A stretch of 64,000 nucleotides of DNA from Prevotella sp. (GCA_017470345.1 JAFUEP010000005.1:1-64000); one strand, 5' to 3'. Positions 1-8,662 are shown, numbered from the stretch's first letter. Numbers and translations are program-made. The notes: generated from the sequence alone by a model not told the origin.

Positions 1-831
1 AACTACGCCGTGCTGGAAGGACTGATGACGGTGCTGCTCGACGAGAAGGTGACCATCGTGGAGCTGCTCGAGAGCGAGAGCAACCAGGAGGCGGCCGACG
101 ACAAGTTCAACCGCGTGGACATCAAGGCGCGCAACTCGAAGGGCGAGATCATCCTCGTCGAGATCCAGCAGACGCGCGAGCTATACTACCTGCAGCGCAT
201 CCTCTACGGCGTGGCCAAGACCATCACGGAGCACATCCGGCTGGGCAACAAGTACGACCAGGTGAAGAAGGTCTACTCCATCAGCATCGTCTACTTCGAC
301 CTGGGCAAGGGTGCCGACTACCTCTACCACGGGCAGAACCAGCTCATCGGCGTGCACACTAAGGACCGGCTGGTCATCAACACGCGCTCGAAGGACGCCA
401 TCGGCATGGTCTCGTCGGAGGACATCTTCCCGGAGTACTACGTCATCCGCGTCAACGAGTTCAACAAGGTGGCCACGACGCCCCTGGAGGAATGGCTCGA
501 CTACCTCAAGGACGGCAACATACGCGACGACACCACCACGCCCGGACTGGCCGAGGCGAAGGAGCGCCTGCGATATATACAGATGGACGATGCCGAGCGT
601 CGGGCCTACGACCGCCATATCGACAACATCATGGTGGAGAACGACATTCTGGAGACCAAGGTGATTGAAGGCTTGGAGCAGGGACGCAAGGAAGGTCGTG
701 CGGAAGGTCGTGCGGAAGGTCGTGCGGAAGGCATACATGCCGTTGCCAAGAAGATGAAGGAGCACGGCATGCCGGCCTCCGACATTGCTGCCATGACTGG
801 TCTTACGGAAGTCGAGATCGGCGAGCTGTAG
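1..831 (+). CDS. PD-(D/E)XK nuclease family protein (Rpn / transposase-like), 5' truncated
   Basis: The reading frame is open from base 1, so the true start lies upstream; the first in-frame start-like codon is GTG at 10. The product resembles the Bacteroidetes PD-(D/E)XK nuclease family often labelled transposase (PF12784-like). Counting from base 10, the nuclease core is visible as Asp37 followed by Glu51-x-Gln53 in the strand VDIKARNSKGEIILVEIQ. The C-terminus carries a charged tail with three GRAEG-type repeats encoded by perfect 12-bp repeats, then a short helical segment. Proteins of this family probably cut DNA and may promote recombination, but most are uncharacterised and many are not active transposases. 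No terminal inverted repeats or target duplication are visible, so nothing shows that it is mobile. A strong hairpin terminator follows. Family call fairly sure, function unknown. Confidence 0.8.
   Translation, partial: NYAVLEGLMTVLLDEKVTIVELLESESNQEAADDKFNRVDIKARNSKGEIILVEIQQTRELYYLQRILYGVAKTITEHIRLGNKYDQVKKVYSISIVYFDLGKGADYLYHGQNQLIGVHTKDRLVINTRSKDAIGMVSSEDIFPEYYVIRVNEFNKVATTPLEEWLDYLKDGNIRDDTTTPGLAEAKERLRYIQMDDAERRAYDRHIDNIMVENDILETKVIEGLEQGRKEGRAEGRAEGRAEGIHAVAKKMKEHGMPASDIAAMTGLTEVEIGEL
691..732 (+). repeat. 12-bp tandem repeat inside the nuclease gene
   Basis: The unit GAAGGTCGTGCG occurs three times in perfect tandem and is followed by a partial unit. It encodes (E)GRAEGRAEGRAEG. The period is a multiple of three, so gain or loss of units by slippage would keep the reading frame. 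Confidence 0.9.
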
Positions 832-844
832 GCTATAAAAAAAA

Positions 845-878
845 GACTCCCCTCGCTCGTGGCTGAGCGAGGGGAGTC
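845..878. terminator. Bidirectional intrinsic terminator
   Basis: A perfect 13-bp stem (GACTCCCCTCGCT with its complement) encloses an 8-base loop. A run of A lies before it, which reads as T on the minus strand; T residues after it are fewer. It sits between two convergent genes, the nuclease gene and the small basic protein gene. Confidence 0.85.
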
Positions 879-899
879 TTGTTGAAGGCGGTGGGGGCC

Positions 900-1097
900 C
901 TATTTCTTGCGGTTGGCGCGCTGCTCGCGATACTTGGCTTTCTGTCGGGCCGAGCCGCTGCCGTGTGCGCCGGTGATGTATTGTTTCTTCTTGGCCTTGG
1001 TCTTCACCTTGCCTTCGCTGGGGTCACGGCGCTCGCCGCCCCGGCCGAAGTTGATGCCGTTCTCCAGGATCTGCTGAAAGTCGTCGTCTCTGCCCAT
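900..1097 (-). CDS. Small basic hypothetical protein (65 aa)
   Basis: This 65-residue protein starts MGRDDDFQQILENGINFGRG and ends in a Lys/Arg-rich tail (SARQKAKYREQRANRKK). The N-terminal half is acidic and polar and the C-terminal half strongly basic, with no signal peptide or membrane segment, so it is probably cytoplasmic and may bind nucleic acid; that is inference from composition only. It lies about 150 bp downstream of the AICAR transformylase gene on the same strand, separated by a 47-bp repeat array, and ends at a terminator. I do not recognise a named family. It is probably real because of its position before a terminator and its biased composition, but the annotation is weak. Confidence 0.5.
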   Translation of the reverse strand: MGRDDDFQQILENGINFGRGGERRDPSEGKVKTKAKKKQYITGAHGSGSARQKAKYREQRANRKK

Positions 1098-1118
1098 CTC
1101 TTTTAAGTTAATTATTTA

Positions 1119-1252
1119 GCGGTAGCAAATTCTTCACTTTTCACTCTTCCCTTTTCCTTTATCAGGCGGAAGCAAATTTTTCACTTTTCACTCTTCCCTT
1201 TTCCTTTATCAGGCGGAAGCAAATTTTTCACTTTTCACTCTTCCCTTTTCCC
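1119..1252. repeat. 47-bp tandem repeat, TTCACTTTTCACTCTTC family
   Basis: About three copies of a 47-bp unit beginning GCGGAAGCAAATTTTTCACT fill the space directly after the stop codon of the minus-strand AICAR transformylase gene. The same core (GCGG-A/T-AGCAAATTTTTCAC plus CTTTTCACTC units) recurs near 45445-45485, 55520-55583 and 56150-56227, each time next to the stop codon of a minus-strand gene. Confidence 0.85.
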
Positions 1253-2443
1253 TTAATGGTGGAACAGCCGGACGCCGGTGAAGGCCATGGCGATGCCATA
1301 CTTGTCGCAGGTCATGATGACGTGGTCGTCGCGGACGCTGCCGCCGGCCTGTGCGATGAACTCGACGCCGCTCTTGTGGGCCCGCTCGATGTTGTCGCCG
1401 AAGGGGAAGAAGGCGTCGGAGCCGAGGCTGACGCCGCGCATCTGCTGCTTCCACAGCTGCTTCTCCTCGCGGCTGAGGGGCTCGGGCCGCTCGGTGAAGA
1501 AGAGCTGCCACTGTCCGTCGCGCAGGACGTCGTCGTGCTCGTCGTCAGAGAGGAAGACGTCGATGGTGTTGTCGCGGTCGGCGCGGCGTATGCCGGGCTT
1601 GAAGGGCAGGCTGAGCACGCGGGGGTGCTGGCGGAGCCACCACTGGTCGGCCTTCTGTCCGGCCAGTCGCGTGCAGTGGATGCGGCTCTGCTGTCCGGCA
1701 CCGATGCCGATGGCCTGTCCGTCGGCGGCGTAGCAGACGCTGTTCGACTGGGTGTACTTCAGGGTGATGAGTGCGATGACGAGGTCGCGGCGTGCCTCAG
1801 GCGTGAACGTCTTGTTCACGGTGGGGATGTTGTCGAAGAGCTGCGGGTCGTCGAGTCGGATCTCGTTGCGTCCCTGCTCGAAGGTGATGCCGAAGACCTG
1901 CTTGTGCTCCAGCGGTGCGGGGCGATAGTCGGGGTCGATGCGGATGACGTTGTAGGTGCCCTTGCGCTTCTCGCGGAGCACCTCGAGGGCCTCGTCGGTG
2001 TAGGCTGGTGCGATGACGCCGTCGCTGACCTCACGCTTGATGATGAGCGCCGTGGTCAGATCGCAGGTGTCGCTCAGTGCGATGAAGTCGCCGTAGCTCG
2101 ACATGCGGTCGGCGCCGCGGGCCCTGGCGTAGGCGCAGGCAATGGGCGACGCGTCGAGTCCGGGGATGTCGTCGACGAAGTAGATGCGCTTGAGCGTGTC
2201 GCTCAGTGGCAGTCCGACGGCGGCGCCGGCGGGCGAGACGTGCTTGAACGAGGCTGCTGCGGGCAGACCTGTGGCTCGTTGTAGCTCGCTGACGAGCTGC
2301 CACGAGTTGAGGGCGTCGAGCAGGTTGATGTAGCCGGGTCGGCCATTAAGCACTTCGATGGGCAGTTCGGATCCGTCGTCCATATAGACACGCGACGGCT
2401 TCTGGTTCGGATTGCATCCGTACTTGAGGGCTAATTCTTTCAT
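1253..2443 (-). CDS. Stand-alone AICAR formyltransferase (PurH C-terminal domain homologue)
   Basis: The 396-residue protein catalyses transfer of the formyl group from 10-formyl-tetrahydrofolate to AICAR, the penultimate step of IMP synthesis, in the cytoplasm. It aligns along its whole length with the transformylase domain of animal ATIC: FKHVSPAGAAVG with catalytic Lys67-His68, ADRMSSYGDFIALSDTCD, KYTQSNSVCYA, GIGAGQQSRIHCTRLAGQKA and the C-terminal RLFHH. The N-terminal IMP cyclohydrolase domain found in bifunctional PurH is absent, so the cyclisation step must be supplied by another gene outside this window. Stand-alone transformylases of this kind have been called PurV. A promoter core (TAACTTTG on the minus strand, 2473-2480) lies 30 bp before the start. 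Family assignment is very secure; whether it is the main cellular enzyme cannot be told. Confidence 0.93.
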   Translation of the reverse strand: MKELALKYGCNPNQKPSRVYMDDGSELPIEVLNGRPGYINLLDALNSWQLVSELQRATGLPAAASFKHVSPAGAAVGLPLSDTLKRIYFVDDIPGLDASPIACAYARARGADRMSSYGDFIALSDTCDLTTALIIKREVSDGVIAPAYTDEALEVLREKRKGTYNVIRIDPDYRPAPLEHKQVFGITFEQGRNEIRLDDPQLFDNIPTVNKTFTPEARRDLVIALITLKYTQSNSVCYAADGQAIGIGAGQQSRIHCTRLAGQKADQWWLRQHPRVLSLPFKPGIRRADRDNTIDVFLSDDEHDDVLRDGQWQLFFTERPEPLSREEKQLWKQQMRGVSLGSDAFFPFGDNIERAHKSGVEFIAQAGGSVRDDHVIMTCDKYGIAMAFTGVRLFHH

Positions 2444-2472
2444 TGTGCGAATGAATGGTTGGTTTTGGTCGG

Positions 2473-2480
2473 CAAAGTTA
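2473..2480 (-). promoter_or_regulatory. Promoter core of the AICAR transformylase gene
   Basis: TAACTTTG on the minus strand matches the Bacteroidetes TAnnTTTG consensus and is preceded by the usual TTTTCG context, 30 bp upstream of the start codon. Confidence 0.75.
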
Positions 2481-2521
2481 CGAAAAATATTTGGAAATCA
2501 AGAATAAAAAGGGCGGAAAAC

Positions 2522-4696
2522 CTAAAATTTCCACTGGAGCTGCAGGTCGAGGTCGGTCATCGAGGAGTGGTCGATGAGCTGCAGGCCGGTGCCGATGGTG
2601 GGGTGGTCGAAGTAGTCGGTGTAGCCCAGTCGGAGGGCGAGTCGGAGGCGGCGGCCGATGTCGGCGCGGGCCATGAGGGCGAGGCGTAGGCCATGGCCGT
2701 AGTAGGTGGGGAAGGCGAAGTCGCCCTGCAGGTGGGGCTCGTAGAGGTAGAGCCGGCTCTGATAATCGTCGGTGTGGAAATAGGCGGCGGTCATCCGCAG
2801 CTGCAGCCACGTCCGCTGCCATCCCACCTGTTCGGAGATCATGATGCCGTCGGCCGTGGCCTTATAGACGGAGTGCACGGCGTCGGCCTGCGTCTTGAGG
2901 CTCCATCCGGAGGAGGGGTCGGCATAGGTGGCCGTGAGGCGCAGCCGGTGGTCGTCGCAGGGTATGAGCGCGTCGTGGTCGTCGTTGTCCTTCTCTCGGA
3001 GATGGGCGCGATAGCGGGCCATGAGGGTCCATCGCGAGAGGTCGCAGGTGGCCTGGAGGAGGAGGTCGAGCGCATCGGACGGCTTCGACACCTGATAGCG
3101 GGCCCATGGGAACGAGGCATAGTCGGCATAGGCCTGCAGGTGGAGCCGGCGCATTGGATGCCAGACGACGCCGAGGTAGACGCCGCTCTCGTTCTGCACG
3201 CGTCCGCCCTCGCTGAAGCTGTGGGCATGGAGGGCGGTGTAGCGATAGCTGTAGAATCGCTGCAGGGCGACGATGCTGAGCTCCTGGAGGGGGGTGATGC
3301 TGAGGGCATTGACGGTGGCCAGGTGGCCATGGGCGTCGGTGGCCGTCTCGCCGCTGAAGGCGAAGAGATAGTGGGTGAAGCCGTAGTCAAGGCTGGCGTT
3401 GAGGAAGTCGGAGCCGTGGGCGTAGTGGCGGCGGTAGAGTGTCGTGCGGTTGGGCTCGAGGGAGCGGTCGGTGTGGGTATAGACGGCGTTGAGGCCCAGA
3501 CGGAGGGCGCCTGAGCGGAAGCTGACGGCGGTGCCGGCCGAGGTGAGGTGGGTGTTGTTCTTCTTGGCAATCTCGGTGGCGGTGCGGTGATAGCCCGAGG
3601 TGACGAGCGTGGCGGCCGTGCGGGCGCTGTCGTCGTTGAGCGTCGCGTCGACGGGTCGCCAGCTGGCGAAGAGGGTCAGGCGGAGGGGCCGCGAGAGCCG
3701 CAGGGTCGTGGCGGCGCCCTGGAAATAGTCGGCGGTGGAGCGCGAGGCGTGGGGCCGGATCGACTGCACATGGCGGCCGAGGCTCTGCAGGGTGGCCAGC
3801 TTGCCGAGGGCAAAGCTCGTATTGGCCACGAGGCCCATGCCGACGGCCAGCTTATACTTGCCGACGATGAGGTTGTCGACGACGGGGCTGAGACTTCGCA
3901 GCTGCAGGTAGTAGTTGTAGGTGTCGTAGCCCCAGCGGTTGCAGTTGGCCAGGAAGGGCTCGCCGGCGTCCTGGGAGGCGGTGATGCCCAGGCGGAGGCG
4001 GTCGGCGAAGCGGAGCTCATAGCGCAGCCAGTGGCGATATTTATAGCCCAGGTAGCCGTTGCGGTCGCCGCGGCGGTCGTAGAAGGGCAGGCGGGCGGTG
4101 GCCGTCAGGGCGTGGCGGGCATGGCGGGCGATGGTGTCGAGAGGGGGGAGGCCGTAGGCGGTGCCGGCAACTGAATTGCCGGCCACAGTGGGCGGCCTTC
4201 CCGTTTGGTTTTCGGCAACAGTGTTGCCGAACACGGGGACGGAGGAGGAGGCGGAGCCGGGGGCGGAGGAGGAGCCGGCGGGGCCGATGCGGACGAAACA
4301 GGGCAGGAGGCGGAGCTGGGCGTAGTCCATGGAGCGGACCATGCGCAGCTCGCCCATGGAGCGGAAGCCGTGGTAGCGGTCGCGATATTCGATGAGGTCC
4401 ATGACCTGGCGGGCGGAGAGGAAGGGCAGCTGCTCGAGCTCGCTGCGCGTGGCGCTGTTGAGGTCGAGGGGCTGCTCTGCCAGCTGGCGCAGCAGCTCGT
4501 AGTTCTCCTCCCATGCGGCGGCGCCGTCGTCCTCGTCCTCTGTGTTAAGGACGACCTGCTCGTAGATCTCCTCCCACGAGGGGCCGCCGTCGTCCACGGG
4601 GCTCTGCCCCCTGGCCGTCATGGCGGGGCAGAGCATGGCCGCCAGGAGGAGGCAGGCGGCGAGCGTCGGCGGGCTGTGGCGTTCAGAGCTTCTCAC
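2522..4696 (-). CDS. Helix-hairpin-helix domain outer-membrane beta-barrel protein
   Basis: The 724-residue product has a signal peptide (residues 1-30, ending TARGQ). A helix-hairpin-helix domain follows at about residues 77-117 (LDLNSATRSELEQL, then FRSMGEL), and the rest is a long run of alternating hydrophobic/polar strands ending in DLQLQWKF, whose terminal Phe is typical of outer-membrane barrels. Bacteroidetes commonly encode such HhH-plus-barrel proteins; their role is unknown. The start overlaps the end of upp by 14 bases, so the two are probably co-transcribed. Residues around 155-180 form a low-complexity linker encoded by two palindromes (4163-4183, 4211-4231), which look like insertions. 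The family is recognisable; the function is not. Confidence 0.85.
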   Translation of the reverse strand: MRSSERHSPPTLAACLLLAAMLCPAMTARGQSPVDDGGPSWEEIYEQVVLNTEDEDDGAAAWEENYELLRQLAEQPLDLNSATRSELEQLPFLSARQVMDLIEYRDRYHGFRSMGELRMVRSMDYAQLRLLPCFVRIGPAGSSSAPGSASSSVPVFGNTVAENQTGRPPTVAGNSVAGTAYGLPPLDTIARHARHALTATARLPFYDRRGDRNGYLGYKYRHWLRYELRFADRLRLGITASQDAGEPFLANCNRWGYDTYNYYLQLRSLSPVVDNLIVGKYKLAVGMGLVANTSFALGKLATLQSLGRHVQSIRPHASRSTADYFQGAATTLRLSRPLRLTLFASWRPVDATLNDDSARTAATLVTSGYHRTATEIAKKNNTHLTSAGTAVSFRSGALRLGLNAVYTHTDRSLEPNRTTLYRRHYAHGSDFLNASLDYGFTHYLFAFSGETATDAHGHLATVNALSITPLQELSIVALQRFYSYRYTALHAHSFSEGGRVQNESGVYLGVVWHPMRRLHLQAYADYASFPWARYQVSKPSDALDLLLQATCDLSRWTLMARYRAHLREKDNDDHDALIPCDDHRLRLTATYADPSSGWSLKTQADAVHSVYKATADGIMISEQVGWQRTWLQLRMTAAYFHTDDYQSRLYLYEPHLQGDFAFPTYYGHGLRLALMARADIGRRLRLALRLGYTDYFDHPTIGTGLQLIDHSSMTDLDLQLQWKF
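4163..4231. repeat. Pair of short palindromes inside the HhH gene
   Basis: Two hairpins lie in the linker coding region. The first (4163-4183) has 8-bp arms GCCGGCAA/TTGCCGGC around CTGAA. The second (4211-4231) has 9-bp arms TTCGGCAAC/GTTGCCGAA around AGT. Both are translated in frame as GNTVAE and AGNSVAG. The first shares its ACTGAATT centre with a palindrome at 45237-45257. Confidence 0.8.
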
Positions 4697-5345
4697 CGTA
4701 GCAGAGGTCGCCGCAGTCGCCGAATCCCGGCACGATGTATTTATGCTCGTTCATGCCCGGGTCGATGGCGGCGCACCAAAGCGTGACGTCCTCATCGTCG
4801 CCGACCGACTGGCGCAGCATCTCGATGCCCTCGGGCGCGGCGATGACGACGGCGATGTGGACCCGGTGCGGACGGCCCGTGGCCACCATGGCGCCATAGG
4901 CCGCAGCCATCGAGCCGCCCGTGGCCAGCATGGGGTCGACGATGACGAGCGTCTTGCCCTTGGCCGAGGGCGAGGCCATGTATTCGGTGTGGATGCCCAC
5001 CTCGGTGTGCTCGCGGTTGGTGTACATGCGATAAGCCGAGATGAAGCCGTTCTCGGCGTGGTCGAAGACGTCGAGGAAGCCCTCGTGGAAGGGCAGTCCG
5101 GCGCGCAGCACGGTGGCCAGCAGGAGGTCGTCCTTGGGCAGCGGGATGTCGATGGTGCCGAGGGGCGTGGTGACCGTCTTGGCCCTGTAGTCGAGCGTCT
5201 TCGACAGCTCGTAGGCCATCATCTGGCCGATGCGGCGGATGTTGCTGCGGAAGAGCAGCCGGTTCTGCTGGTAGCGCTTGTCGCGCACTTCGGCCATATA
5301 CTGATTGATGACCGTGTTCTGTTCGCTGAAGTTGATGACTTTCAT
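4683..5345 (-). CDS. upp: Uracil phosphoribosyltransferase
   Basis: This 220-residue cytoplasmic enzyme converts uracil and PRPP to UMP in pyrimidine salvage. The PRPP-binding loop VDPMLATGGS is at residues 136-145, the flexible-arm region RAGLPFHEGF at 81-90, and the uracil-binding end PGFGDCGDLCYG is present. The length is close to the usual for the family. It lies divergent from pckA, and a minus-strand promoter core TAACTTTG (5419-5426) sits about 75 bp upstream of the ATG. Its last 14 bases overlap the gene for the HhH outer-membrane protein. Confidence 0.95.
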   Translation of the reverse strand: MKVINFSEQNTVINQYMAEVRDKRYQQNRLLFRSNIRRIGQMMAYELSKTLDYRAKTVTTPLGTIDIPLPKDDLLLATVLRAGLPFHEGFLDVFDHAENGFISAYRMYTNREHTEVGIHTEYMASPSAKGKTLVIVDPMLATGGSMAAAYGAMVATGRPHRVHIAVVIAAPEGIEMLRQSVGDDEDVTLWCAAIDPGMNEHKYIVPGFGDCGDLCYGEKL

Positions 5346-5625
5346 CTTCTTATAGATTGTTTTAAGGAATGACAGGACGGCGCGCCGCCCGTGAGCGGCG
5401 ACGCCCGGAAATCGACTACAAAGTTATGCAAAAACCTCCGAACCTGCAAAGTCGGAGTGACAAAAAATGCGGTCCCGACCCTCTTTTTTGATTTTTTAGC
5501 GAAAAAATAATCGTCGTGCGGCTAATTATTCTTAATAAGCAACGGCCGTTTCCCTTTTTTTTCGTACCTTTGCAGCGCAAAACGAGTTAAGTCACAAACA
5601 AATATAATTTTTTAAGGTAAAAGAA
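5346..5625. promoter_or_regulatory. Divergent promoter region upp / pckA
   Basis: This 280-bp divergent region contains two Bacteroidetes promoter cores: TAACTTTG on the minus strand at 5419-5426 for upp, and TACCTTTG at 5565-5572 on the plus strand for pckA (TTTTCGTACCTTTGC). A GC-rich hairpin (GCGCCGCCCGTGAGCGGC) near 5379-5396 lies in the upp leader. The stretch near 5480-5540 is AT-rich. No gene is seen here. Confidence 0.75.
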
Positions 5626-7239
5626 ATGGCAAAGTTAGATTTGACAAAGTATGGCATCACCGGCTCGACCGTGATTGCTCACAACCCGTCGTATGAGTAC
5701 CTCTTCGAAGAGGAGACCAAGGCAGGGCTCGAAGGTTTCGACAAAGGCGTCAACACCGAGCTCAACGCCGTCAACGTCATGACCGGCATCTACACCGGCC
5801 GCTCGCCTAAGGACAAGTACATCGTCGACGATGCACAGAGCCACGACAAGGTGTGGTGGACCAGCGAGGAGTACAAGAACGACAACCACCCCATGTCGGA
5901 GGAGGTCTGGGCCAAGGTGAAGGAGATCGCCATCAAGGAGCTGTGCAACAAGGAGCTCTACGTCGTCGACGCCTTCTGCGGTGCCAACGAGGCCACCCGT
6001 CTGGCCGTCCGCTTCATCGTCGAGGTGGCCTGGCAGGCTCACTTCGTGAAGAACATGTTCATCCAGCCCACCGCTGAGGAACTGGAGAACTTCGAGCCCA
6101 ACTTCGTCATCTACAACGCCTCGAAGGCCAAGGTGGAGAACTACAAGGAGCTGGGCCTCAACTCAGAGACCTGCGTGGCCTTCAACACCACGAGCCGCGA
6201 GCAGTGCATCATCAACACATGGTACGGCGGCGAGATGAAGAAGGGCATGTTCTCCATGCAGAACTACTACCTGCCCCTGCAGGGCATCGCCTCGATGCAC
6301 TGCTCGGCCAACACCGACATGGAGGGCAAGAACACCGCCATCTTCTTCGGACTCTCCGGCACCGGCAAGACCACCCTTTCGACCGACCCGAAGCGCCTGC
6401 TCATCGGCGACGACGAGCACGGATGGGACGACGAGGGCGTCTTCAACCTCGAAGGCGGCTGCTACGCCAAGGTCATCAACCTCGATAAGGAGAGCGAGCC
6501 CGACATCTACAACGCCATCCGCCGCGACGCCCTCCTGGAGAACGTCACCGTCGACGAGAACGGCAAGATCGACTTCGCCGACAAGAGCGTCACCGAGAAC
6601 ACCCGCGTCAGCTATCCCATCGAGCACATCGAGAAGATCGCCAAGAAGGTGAACGGCAAGAGCGCCGGACCCGACGCCCAGAACGTCATCTTCCTCTCAG
6701 CCGACGCCTTCGGCGTGCTGCCTCCCGTCAGCATCCTGACTCCCGAGCAGACCAAGTACTACTTCCTCTCCGGATTCACCGCCAAGCTGGCCGGCACCGA
6801 GCGCGGCATCACCGAGCCCACCCCGACCTTCTCAGCCTGCTTCGGCCAGGCCTTCCTTGAGCTCCACCCGACCAAGTACGCCGAAGAGCTCGTCAAGAAG
6901 ATGGAGAAGAGCGGCGCCAAGGCCTACCTCGTCAACACCGGTTGGAACGGCACCGGCAAGCGCATCTCGATTAAGGACACCCGCGGCATCATCGACGCCA
7001 TCCTGGGCGGCGCCATCCTCAAGGCTCCCACGAAGAATATCCCCTACTTCGACTTCGAAGTGCCCACCGAGCTCGACGGCGTAGCATGGGGCATCCTCGA
7101 TCCCCGCGACACCTATCAGAACCGCAACGAGTGGGACGAGAAGGCCCGCGACCTCGCCGCACGCTTCATCAAGAACTTCAAGAAGTACGAAGGCAACGAA
7201 GCCGGCAAGGCTCTCGTCGCCGCAGGTCCGAAGCTCTAA
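5626..7239 (+). CDS. pckA: Phosphoenolpyruvate carboxykinase (ATP)
   Basis: The 537-residue enzyme interconverts oxaloacetate plus ATP with PEP, CO2 and ADP. In Bacteroidales it is usually thought to work in the CO2-fixing direction during succinate fermentation. Visible motifs are GRSPKDK with Arg59, the kinase-1a loop [11 protein letters not shown] (Gly242-Lys248), the metal/nucleotide segment IGDDEHGW and the C-terminal [11 protein letters not shown]. The length is normal for the ATP-dependent family. It is monocistronic: its own promoter core (5565-5572) lies about 55 bp upstream and a strong terminator follows within 60 bp. Codon use is highly biased, as expected for an abundant protein. 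Confidence 0.97.
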   Translation: MAKLDLTKYGITGSTVIAHNPSYEYLFEEETKAGLEGFDKGVNTELNAVNVMTGIYTGRSPKDKYIVDDAQSHDKVWWTSEEYKNDNHPMSEEVWAKVKEIAIKELCNKELYVVDAFCGANEATRLAVRFIVEVAWQAHFVKNMFIQPTAEELENFEPNFVIYNASKAKVENYKELGLNSETCVAFNTTSREQCIINTWYGGEMKKGMFSMQNYYLPLQGIASMHCSANTDMEGKNTAIFFGLSGTGKTTLSTDPKRLLIGDDEHGWDDEGVFNLEGGCYAKVINLDKESEPDIYNAIRRDALLENVTVDENGKIDFADKSVTENTRVSYPIEHIEKIAKKVNGKSAGPDAQNVIFLSADAFGVLPPVSILTPEQTKYYFLSGFTAKLAGTERGITEPTPTFSACFGQAFLELHPTKYAEELVKKMEKSGAKAYLVNTGWNGTGKRISIKDTRGIIDAILGGAILKAPTKNIPYFDFEVPTELDGVAWGILDPRDTYQNRNEWDEKARDLAARFIKNFKKYEGNEAGKALVAAGPKL

Positions 7240-7256
7240 GAGAGAATTGATATGTT

Positions 7257-7296
7257 AAAAAGGCTGCGCAGTCATTGATTGCGCAGCCTTTTTTTG
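7257..7296 (+). terminator. pckA terminator
   Basis: The 10-bp stem AGGCTGCGCA/TGCGCAGCCT (7261-7270 and 7280-7289) is preceded by A residues and followed by seven T residues, a canonical intrinsic terminator. Confidence 0.93.
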
Positions 7297-7360
7297 TACC
7301 ATGTTTTTGCCGATCCCTAAAAAGATGGAACAAAGATTCGCTTATTTCGGAAAATCTTTG

Positions 7361-7368
7361 TATTTTTG
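7361..7368 (+). promoter_or_regulatory. Promoter core of the DUF4160/DUF2442 pair
   Basis: TATTTTTG fits TAnnTTTG and lies 26 bp before the ATG at 7394. Confidence 0.6.
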
Positions 7369-7393
7369 CCAACGGATTGCAAAAATAACGACT

Positions 7394-7696
7394 ATGCCTA
7401 AGATTTTCGAATATTTCGGATTCATCTTTTACTTCTATTCAAACGAGCATGAGCCGATACATGTCCACGTGATGCACGGAGCTAGGGAAAGCATCTTCGA
7501 CCTCATTATGATGGATGGCGAGTTGGCCGAACTGAACGTGAGGGAAAAGAAAGGTGCTGAGCCGCTGCCCGAAAGAGACAAACGCACGGCAGAGGCGTTC
7601 ATCCGCAAGTATCATAAGAACATCATCGACAAGTGGGTGAAATTCTTCGTTTTGAAGCAGAGCATTCGCAGCACGAACATCAAGAAGAAGCTATAA
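7394..7696 (+). CDS. DUF4160 domain-containing protein
   Basis: The ATG at 7394 is chosen because it begins MPKIFEYFGFIFYFYSNEHE, the usual start of DUF4160 proteins, and lies just downstream of a promoter core. Longer in-frame versions would begin upstream of that promoter. The 100-residue product contains the HEPIHVHVMHG segment characteristic of the family. DUF4160 genes are commonly paired with DUF2442 genes, as here, and the pair behaves like a two-gene addiction or regulatory module in many genomes; that role is inference and has not been shown for this pair. The next gene follows after 14 bp with a good ribosome-binding site, so both are on one transcript. Confidence 0.85.
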   Translation: MPKIFEYFGFIFYFYSNEHEPIHVHVMHGARESIFDLIMMDGELAELNVREKKGAEPLPERDKRTAEAFIRKYHKNIIDKWVKFFVLKQSIRSTNIKKKL

Positions 7697-7710
7697 GGAG
7701 GAGGCTCATT

Positions 7711-7962
7711 ATGGATAGACTTTACATCATCAAGGCCGAGAACAAAGGCAACCTGACCGTCAGCCTGACGTTTAGCGACGACACCGTACAGACAGTAGAT
7801 ATCGGCGAGTTCATCCGCCGACATCCCCATCCGCAGTACAATAAATACCTCGATCCCAGCAAGTTCAGTCGCTTCGCCATTGAGAACGGCAACATCGTCT
7901 GGGGTAAAAACTGGGACTTGATGTTCCCCGTAGAGCAGTTGCACGCAGGCGTGATCGTGTAA
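7711..7962 (+). CDS. DUF2442 domain-containing protein
   Basis: The start at 7711 is supported by the ribosome-binding sequence AAGGAGGAGG at 7695-7704, which overlaps the stop of the preceding gene; the reading frame is open further upstream but without a comparable signal. The 83-residue product (MDRLYIIKAENKGNLTVSLT...) shows the DUF2442 pattern of a short beta-rich N-terminus and the segment FSRFAIENGNIVWGKNWDL. It is the partner of the DUF4160 gene. The function is unknown; a DNA-binding or antitoxin-like role has been suggested from gene pairing only. Confidence 0.85.
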   Translation: MDRLYIIKAENKGNLTVSLTFSDDTVQTVDIGEFIRRHPHPQYNKYLDPSKFSRFAIENGNIVWGKNWDLMFPVEQLHAGVIV

Positions 7963-8008
7963 GCAGGCATCGCCCGGGGAAGGACCGTGCGCTTCCGGGC
8001 TCCGCTCC

Positions 8009-8479
8009 TCAGTCTAACGGGATCTCGGGGTGCTGCACGGCCAGGGGCAGATCCTTCTGCGAGAGATAGAACATGTAGAGGACGACGGGCACGTTGCCGC
8101 GGTTCTCGCCGTGGTGGATCGTGTTCACCATCTCAACGACGGCCTCGCCCTCGCGGACCACCTTCTCCTTGCCGTCCTGGCCGATGATGGTCAGCTCGCC
8201 CTGCACCAGGATGCCGTAGTTCATCACCGGGTGGTGGTGCCAGCCCAGCTTCTGGCCGGCCGGGAAGACATACTTCACCGCGACCAGCTCAGGCCGCCCC
8301 TCGAGGTAGTCGGGCAGCTCCACGCCGTCCCAGCTCTGGCTGGTGCGGATGAGCTCCTTGCTCTCCACCTGTGTCGGGACTGCAATCTCCGTGTTGGCTT
8401 TCCTGCACGAGATGAGCACTGTCGAAACGCCGCTGATGCAAAGGATGGCGGCGAGCATCCATGACTTCATTTTTCGCAT
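8009..8479 (-). CDS. Cupin domain lipoprotein
   Basis: Translation from 8479 gives a 156-residue protein with a lipoprotein signal peptide (MRKMKSWMLAAILCISG, lipobox VLISC); the ATG at 8470 is an alternative. The cupin fold is indicated by FPAGQKLGWHHHPVMNYGILVQGELTI followed by GEAVVEMVNTIHHGENRG, which together supply the three His and one Glu that usually bind a metal. It is probably anchored in the envelope. Substrate and reaction are unknown. The minus-strand promoter core TAACTTTG at 8512-8519 lies about 33 bp upstream, which rules out the longer reading frame that begins at 8542. Confidence 0.85.
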   Translation of the reverse strand: MRKMKSWMLAAILCISGVSTVLISCRKANTEIAVPTQVESKELIRTSQSWDGVELPDYLEGRPELVAVKYVFPAGQKLGWHHHPVMNYGILVQGELTIIGQDGKEKVVREGEAVVEMVNTIHHGENRGNVPVVLYMFYLSQKDLPLAVQHPEIPLD

Positions 8480-8598
8480 GTTCTTGTGTATGTTTTGATT
8501 AAAATCAGGCACAAAGTTACGAAAAAATCGGGAGAAAAGCAAAAGTAATCCTTGCTTTTCTTTTCGTTTCCGGGTGAATATTACAAAACATTACAGAC

Positions 8599-8636
8599 CC
8601 CTCCCCTTCAATGGGAGGGGGTGGGGGAGGGGTCTG
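8599..8636. repeat. CCCTCCCC/GGGGAGGG dispersed repeat
   Basis: A C-rich run is followed by GGGAGGGGGTGGGGGAGGGG, able to fold back. Relatives occur at 34358-34395, 45415-45447, 62394-62432 and, in frame, inside the second GH31 gene (19396-19550). Confidence 0.75.
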
Positions 8637-8662
8637 TAATTTAATTCAACTTTCGCATGTAA

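Noticed and set aside
1..831. Complete insertion sequence
   Set aside because: The PD-(D/E)XK family is often named transposase, but no terminal inverted repeats or target duplication are visible and the gene ends at an ordinary shared terminator.
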